Below the pieces are notes generated by a model. That model was not told the origin of the DNA, did no database searches, and worked only from the letters and a program-made list of their open reading frames with translations. Of a stretch of DNA of 9,260 bases, positions 5,403 through 9,260 are shown piece by piece; position 1 is the stretch's first letter; each line of letters begins with the position of its first letter. The stretch is from an uncultured Bacteroidales bacterium (lineage in GTDB: Bacteria; Bacteroidota; Bacteroidia; Bacteroidales; UBA932): the NCBI GenBank assembly GCA_946627685.1, contig CAMOVV010000029.1, forward strand, positions 1 to 9,260, written 5' to 3'. A program made the translations under genes and the position numbers.

Positions 5403-6131
5403 TTATTTCGTAATACCTTTATATTCAGAATCAACCTTCTTGTAACTCTCAAGATTTCCTATGTCGTAGCGGCTTCCGGGCATCTCCATGGCATGGACGG
5501 CCGTCTCGCCGGCGAGCCAGGCGGCATAGGCCCCCGGGGCATCGGTCCCACAGCCTGCCGCAATCCCCTCCGGGATTCTCGCAATGTCTTCTGCCTTATA
5601 GTAATAGAACGGAGGGCAGCACCAATGGCTCGCTGGCTCCGAAGGCTTTTCCACCATGGAAAGGACCCGGTCGGAGGCATCCACCTCCAGCACCCCGCAT
5701 TTGCGGAGTTTCTGCTCCGAAGGCTCGTAATACCTCATGATGCAGGAAGTCCCCTTTTCCCTGGCGTATGCGACGAACCGCCCGAGGCTGAAATCCAGCA
5801 CGTTGTCCCCGGCGACGATAAGGGTATCCCCCTCCAGGCCGAGGCTTTCAACGGCGAAACGGATGTCATTGACCGCACCGAGGCGGGTCTCGTTGGAAGA
5901 TGTGCCGTCATCCACCATCTCAACCCCTTCCGGGGCCCAATCGCGGAAAATGGAAGCGAACTTATGGTTGGAAATCACCACTTTGCGCTCCGGGGAGCAG
6001 GTGGCGTCGATGTCTTCCAGAAGCCAGTCAAGGATGGTCTTGCCCCCGACTTTCAGCAGGGGTTTGGGGAAATTCTCCGTGAGGGGATAAAGGCGGGTGG
6101 CATACCCCGCGGCAAGTATCAGACAGTTCAT
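5403..6131 (-). CDS. Sugar-phosphate nucleotidyltransferase family protein
   Basis: The 242-residue protein belongs to the NTP_transferase family, cytoplasmic enzymes that join a sugar-1-phosphate (or similar) to NTP, making an NDP-sugar and pyrophosphate. Visible motifs are the nucleotide-binding loop LAAGYATRLYPLT...PKPLL (6-26), a metal-binding Asp in VAGDN (D109), the substrate-loop CGVLEVD (145-151) and VEKP (K162). The loop reads AGYATR instead of the GGxGTR of RmlA, so this is the divergent 'AGYATRLYPLT' branch whose substrate I cannot assign; glucose-1-phosphate is only one possibility. It is also shorter than RmlA (~290). It lies 42 bp downstream of the transporter gene with a possible promoter between, and 13 bp before the thioredoxin lipoprotein gene. 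A role with the upstream transporter and glycosyltransferase is inferred from adjacency. Confidence 0.85.
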   Translation of the reverse strand: MNCLILAAGYATRLYPLTENFPKPLLKVGGKTILDWLLEDIDATCSPERKVVISNHKFASIFRDWAPEGVEMVDDGTSSNETRLGAVNDIRFAVESLGLEGDTLIVAGDNVLDFSLGRFVAYAREKGTSCIMRYYEPSEQKLRKCGVLEVDASDRVLSMVEKPSEPASHWCCPPFYYYKAEDIARIPEGIAAGCGTDAPGAYAAWLAGETAVHAMEMPGSRYDIGNLESYKKVDSEYKGITK

Positions 6132-6158
6132 CCTTAAAGGCTCGGGCTAAATATCATG

Positions 6159-6166
6159 CAAATATA
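6159..6166 (-). promoter_or_regulatory. Candidate -7 promoter element before the nucleotidyltransferase gene
   Basis: On the minus strand TATATTTG (6166-6159) matches TAnnTTTG exactly, 27 bp upstream of the start codon and inside the only sizeable gap of this gene cluster. I find no clear TTTG-type -33 element at 19-23 bp spacing, so it may be weak or fortuitous. Confidence 0.4.
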
Positions 6167-6173
6167 GAAAACT

Positions 6174-7541
6174 TTACACAATCTTGTTCCTCAGATATTT
6201 CCAGCTCAGGAGGGGAAGGACGACGGCGACGAGGCAGGAGACAAGCCAGAAAACGGCCACCGGGGTGAAATCATAGACGTCCACACCCTCGGAACCGCCC
6301 TGGATGAGGAAGCCGGACACTATGTCCTGGAGGCCGGCGGCCACGTAGCTCGAGATGCCGACGATGCCGAGGGCCGCTCCCGTGGCCTTCCTCGGCACTA
6401 TGTCGAGGGCCATGAGACCTCCCACGATGCAATAGACGACTCCGATGGACAGGCTGAACACCCCGACGTACACCACGTTCATCCAGGCGGAGCCTTTCAG
6501 GAACATGAAGGCGCAGAGGGAACACAGGCAGACAAGGCCGGAAAGGAACACGGGCTGCACGCGGTTGCCCTTGAACACCTTGTCGGAGAGCCAGCCCGAA
6601 AGGATGGTGCCGGCGATGCCGAAGGCCTCGGAAAAGCCTATCACCCAGGTGGCTTCGGTGAGGGAAAAGCCCTTGCCCTTCTGGAGGAAAAGGACTCCCC
6701 AGTTGGAAAGACCGTACTGGGTTATATACACGAATGAGCAGGAAAGGGCTATGACCCAGATGCCCGGATGGAAGAACACTTTTCTCTGGAGTTCCTTGGT
6801 GGGAAGGGTGTCGCTCTTCGAGACGGTCTCGCCGGAAAGTTCCTGAACGGAAGGGAGGCCGCGGCTTTCGGGGGTGTCCGAGACGAAAATGTAGATGATG
6901 GCTGCGCCGACCACCCCGAGGGCGGCGGCGAAGATGAATCCCCACTGCCAGCCGGCAAAGGCCACGACTCCGCCTATAAGGATGAGGGAAAGCGCTTTGC
7001 CAAGGTAGGGAGTGGAGCAGACAATGCTGTAAAACGTGCCCCTCGTCTTGAGGGGGAACCATCTCGAAAGGCTTATCACCGCAGGCGGAGCTCCCATGGA
7101 CTGGGCCCAGCCGTTGATGCACCAGACCACGGCGAAAACGACGAAAAGCAGTACGGAAGACAGCCCGAGCCACCCCTGCAGCAATCCGAGGGAGCCCATG
7201 ATAAGATTCAAGAGGGCCGACACCAGGAGTCCGGTCCCCATGAAACGGCGGATGTTGCAGTAGTCGGCGATGAAGCCGTTCACGAACTTCCCGAAGGCGT
7301 AGGCGAAAAGAAGGGCCGAGCCGATGATTCCCAGCTGACCCGCCGAAAGGACTCCGCTGTCGATTACAGGTTGCTTGACCACGCTGAGGGCCATGCGGCA
7401 GACATAATAGAGGCTGTAGGCCGAGGCCACTCCCCAGAAAGTCCTGTTCCTGAACTTCCTGTATGCGCCGGCCACCTTTTCCTCGGGAATCTTGGCCTCG
7501 GAAGGCTTGCTGATTCTGAAATATCTGTACCACATATTCAT
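6174..7541 (-). CDS. MFS transporter of the organophosphate:phosphate antiporter (OPA) family
   Basis: The 455-residue inner-membrane protein has the length and 12-segment pattern of GlpT/UhpT-type antiporters, which exchange phosphorylated metabolites for phosphate. Family marks include YSLYYVCRMALS in TM1, where R49 corresponds to the phosphate-binding R45 of E. coli GlpT; NGWAQSMGAPP followed by SRWFPLKTRGTFYS; and LSGWLSDKVFKG in the second half. The second phosphate-binding Arg (GlpT R269 in YLLRYGVLDW) aligns with Gln275 in YITQYGLSNW, so transport of ordinary phosphate esters is uncertain. A longer frame reaches 7598, but the ATG at 7541 overlaps the upstream stop as ATGA and follows AAAAAGGAA, so I chose it. 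It is translationally coupled to the glycosyltransferase gene and lies 42 bp before the nucleotidyltransferase. Confidence 0.85.
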   Translation of the reverse strand: MNMWYRYFRISKPSEAKIPEEKVAGAYRKFRNRTFWGVASAYSLYYVCRMALSVVKQPVIDSGVLSAGQLGIIGSALLFAYAFGKFVNGFIADYCNIRRFMGTGLLVSALLNLIMGSLGLLQGWLGLSSVLLFVVFAVVWCINGWAQSMGAPPAVISLSRWFPLKTRGTFYSIVCSTPYLGKALSLILIGGVVAFAGWQWGFIFAAALGVVGAAIIYIFVSDTPESRGLPSVQELSGETVSKSDTLPTKELQRKVFFHPGIWVIALSCSFVYITQYGLSNWGVLFLQKGKGFSLTEATWVIGFSEAFGIAGTILSGWLSDKVFKGNRVQPVFLSGLVCLCSLCAFMFLKGSAWMNVVYVGVFSLSIGVVYCIVGGLMALDIVPRKATGAALGIVGISSYVAAGLQDIVSGFLIQGGSEGVDVYDFTPVAVFWLVSCLVAVVLPLLSWKYLRNKIV

Positions 7542-8365
7542 TTCCTTTTTGCAAAAACAGTCTGAAGATTCAGCTTCAGGAAGCCCCAAAGGGCCCATAG
7601 AAGACCCCGGCTCCGGAGGTCATAGGTGAACTGCTGGCCGAAGGGCCTCCCGCCGGGACTGCCCAGGGCGCGGAACCTCTCCTTCAGGGAAAGGGACGAA
7701 TCCTTCCAGGCAGGGATTCCCGGCGTGCTTTCCGAGACGGCGGGGATTCCCGGGGCGACCACACGGTTGATGCCGGCCTTCGCGGCCCTGATTCCATAAT
7801 CCCAGGCGCCAAGCTCCTGCTGGAACTCCTGGTCCACGGGGCCCAGCACCCTGAACGCATGACGGGGAACAAGGACAAGGGCCCCGTCGAAGGTCCTGCA
7901 CGGGACGGGAATGGTGCTGTCGGGATTTATGATTCTCCCGGAACGGGCGCGTCCACCGAAGAGGAGCCGTCCGTCGGCAGCTTCTACCGTACCGCAGACG
8001 ATGGCCTCATGCCTGAGAAAACCGGAATTTTCCAAAAGGGAGTAAAAAGTACCCTCGCGAAGGCGGATTCCGCTATCAAGCCAAAGGTAGAAATCATAGT
8101 CTTCCGCGGCGGACGCCGTCTCCCAGGCAAGCCGGAGCCCCCTGTTGGCATAAAGCCTCTGGGGAGAAGCGACTACTCTCACCTGCGGAAACTGCAAGGC
8201 GACAGCCTCGGAAAGGCCGTCGGAGGAAGCGTCGTCATTGAGCCATACGTCCACGGCATATCTCCCCTCCCCGGCAAGGGAGTCAATCTGGCGGTACACC
8301 CCCGAAAGACATTCCAGGGCTTCATCCCTCCGGTCACAGACCGATATGAGGACGGCCACCTTCAT
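7538..8365 (-). CDS. Family 2 glycosyltransferase
   Basis: The 275-residue product has a GT-A fold of GT2 type: MKVAVLISVCDRRDEAL with the first beta strand, VWLNDDASSDG (D44/D45, nucleotide binding), FYLWLDSG at the DXD position (97-99), GALVLVPR, and ELGAWDYGIRAAKAG with the probable catalytic Asp189. The metal-site motif is degenerate: the usual LNDD or DXD is D-S-G here. There is no transmembrane segment. Such enzymes transfer a sugar from a nucleotide-sugar to cell-surface glycans; donor and acceptor are unknown. The start is the ATG at 8365, one base after the lepA stop; a TTG at 8374 in frame would add three residues. The stop overlaps the transporter start by 4 nt. Confidence 0.85.
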   Translation of the reverse strand: MKVAVLISVCDRRDEALECLSGVYRQIDSLAGEGRYAVDVWLNDDASSDGLSEAVALQFPQVRVVASPQRLYANRGLRLAWETASAAEDYDFYLWLDSGIRLREGTFYSLLENSGFLRHEAIVCGTVEAADGRLLFGGRARSGRIINPDSTIPVPCRTFDGALVLVPRHAFRVLGPVDQEFQQELGAWDYGIRAAKAGINRVVAPGIPAVSESTPGIPAWKDSSLSLKERFRALGSPGGRPFGQQFTYDLRSRGLLWALWGFLKLNLQTVFAKRK

Positions 8366-8366
8366 G

Positions 8367-9260
8367 CTAATCAAGTTTCAGGACGGCCATGAACGCGCTC
8401 TGGGGCACCTGCACCGTGCCTATCTGCCTCATGCGCTTCTTTCCTTCCTTCTGTTTTTCAAGGAGTTTGCGCTTTCTGGTGACATCACCTCCGTAGCACT
8501 TGGCGGTGACGTCCTTGCGCACCTGGCGCACCGTCTCGCGGGCGATGATTTTGGCCCCGATGGCGGCCTGCACGGCAATGTCGAACTGCTGGCGGGGTAT
8601 GAGGTCCTTCAGTTTGAGGCAGATTTTACGGCCGAAGTCGTATGCGTGGTCCTCGTGGATGAGGGTGGAAAGGGCGTCGGCAGGGTCTCCGTTCAGGAGG
8701 ATGTCCAGCTTGACAAGCTTCGCGGAGCGGAACCCTATCATGTGGTAGTCAAACGAAGCGTAGCCCTTCGAGATGGATTTGAGCTTGTCGTAAAAGTCGA
8801 AAACTATCTCTGACAGAGGCATTTCGTAGGTGAGCTCCACACGGTCGGCGGTGATATAGTGCTGACCCGTCAGCACTCCCCTCTTGTCGAGGCAGAGCTT
8901 CATGATGGGGCCGAAAAAGTCCGCCTTGGATATTATCTGCGCCCTGATCCACGGCTCCTCGATGTGGTCTATCACGGTGGGGGCCGGAAGGCCGGAAGGA
9001 TTGTGGACGTCAATCACTTCACCCTTGGTCGTATAGACTTTGTAAGAGACGTTGGGAACGGTGGTTATGACATCCATGTTGAACTCCCTGAAAAGCCTTT
9101 CCTGCACGATTTCAAGATGCAGGAGGCCAAGGAAGCCGCATCTGAAGCCGAAGCCGAGGGCAAGGGACGACTCGGGCTCATAGACGAAGGATGCGTCGTT
9201 GAGCTGGAATTTCTCAAGGGTGGCCCTGAGCTCCTCGAACTTGTCGGCCTGCACCGGATA
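8367..9260 (-). CDS. lepA: Elongation factor 4 (LepA), C-terminal half, 5' end outside window
   Basis: The frame is open to the right edge, giving the last 297 residues of a protein normally near 600. The first residues [20 protein letters not shown] are the start of the post-GTPase EF-G-like region. [20 protein letters not shown] and [11 protein letters not shown] (domain III/V), VPNVSYKVY and the C-terminal [16 protein letters not shown], ending [12 protein letters not shown], are characteristic of LepA rather than EF-G or BipA. The GTPase domain lies off the window. LepA is a ribosome-associated GTPase acting in the cytoplasm on initiation or back-translocation. It is the most upstream gene visible on the minus strand; the glycosyltransferase ATG follows its stop by one base, so the downstream genes may depend on its promoter. 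Confidence 0.97.
   Translation of the reverse strand, partial: YPVQADKFEELRATLEKFQLNDASFVYEPESSLALGFGFRCGFLGLLHLEIVQERLFREFNMDVITTVPNVSYKVYTTKGEVIDVHNPSGLPAPTVIDHIEEPWIRAQIISKADFFGPIMKLCLDKRGVLTGQHYITADRVELTYEMPLSEIVFDFYDKLKSISKGYASFDYHMIGFRSAKLVKLDILLNGDPADALSTLIHEDHAYDFGRKICLKLKDLIPRQQFDIAVQAAIGAKIIARETVRQVRKDVTAKCYGGDVTRKRKLLEKQKEGKKRMRQIGTVQVPQSAFMAVLKLD

Noticed and set aside
6271..7554. 427-codon minus-strand frame within the transporter gene, and a 265-codon plus-strand frame at 6768-7565
   Set aside because: Both are shadows of the OPA transporter. They have Arg/His/Pro-rich or Gly/Glu-rich translations without motifs.

Overview
This window most likely comes from a Bacteroidales bacterium (phylum Bacteroidota) with a fairly GC-rich genome, roughly 55-58% by eye. 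The evidence is a fimbrillin-family lipoprotein, a lipoprotein with a DUF4369-type N-terminus and a thioredoxin fold, very few Shine-Dalgarno sequences, and three good matches to the Bacteroidota -7 promoter element TAnnTTTG in intergenic DNA. The style fits Rikenellaceae or 'Cryptobacteroides'-like gut Bacteroidales, but the genus is a guess.

Left half, plus strand. The window opens inside the 3' end of dnaX (DNA polymerase III gamma/tau: Ala/Pro-rich linker plus C-terminal domain). Tightly spaced after it are lptB (ATPase of the LPS exporter) and dtd (D-aminoacyl-tRNA deacylase). A gap of about 160 bp then holds a good Bacteroidota promoter, a run of nine Gs and an AT-rich leader. This leads to a two-gene unit: a 37-residue small ORF at 2089-2202, followed 15 bp later, behind an unusually perfect Shine-Dalgarno, by a fimbrillin-like surface lipoprotein. 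This is the accessory and most interesting part of the window.

Centre, 3199-3571. This is the convergent junction. It contains a hairpin terminator after the fimbrillin gene, a GC-rich cluster of small palindromes, a very strong bidirectional terminator hairpin, and a minus-strand tRNA-Ser (anticodon GGA) with its own near-ideal promoter. The palindromic cluster carries an inverted 14-nt copy of the 3' end of that tRNA.

Right half, minus strand (read right to left). The order is lepA (C-terminal half, running off the window), a family 2 glycosyltransferase 1 nt later, an organophosphate:phosphate antiporter-type MFS transporter overlapping it by 4 nt (ATGA), a sugar-phosphate nucleotidyltransferase, a DUF4369/thioredoxin lipoprotein and a DUF975 membrane protein. 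Spacing is 42 nt or less throughout, so this is one operon or two; a candidate promoter lies before the nucleotidyltransferase. The transporter, nucleotidyltransferase and glycosyltransferase could form a chain from phosphorylated sugar uptake to activated sugar to glycan, but this rests only on adjacency. The transporter lacks one of the two phosphate-binding arginines of characterised GlpT/UhpT proteins, which argues for a different substrate.

Most genes here are ordinary housekeeping genes. The points worth a second look are the small ORF plus fimbrillin unit with its G tract, the Arg-to-Gln change in the transporter, and the tRNA-derived palindromic cluster.
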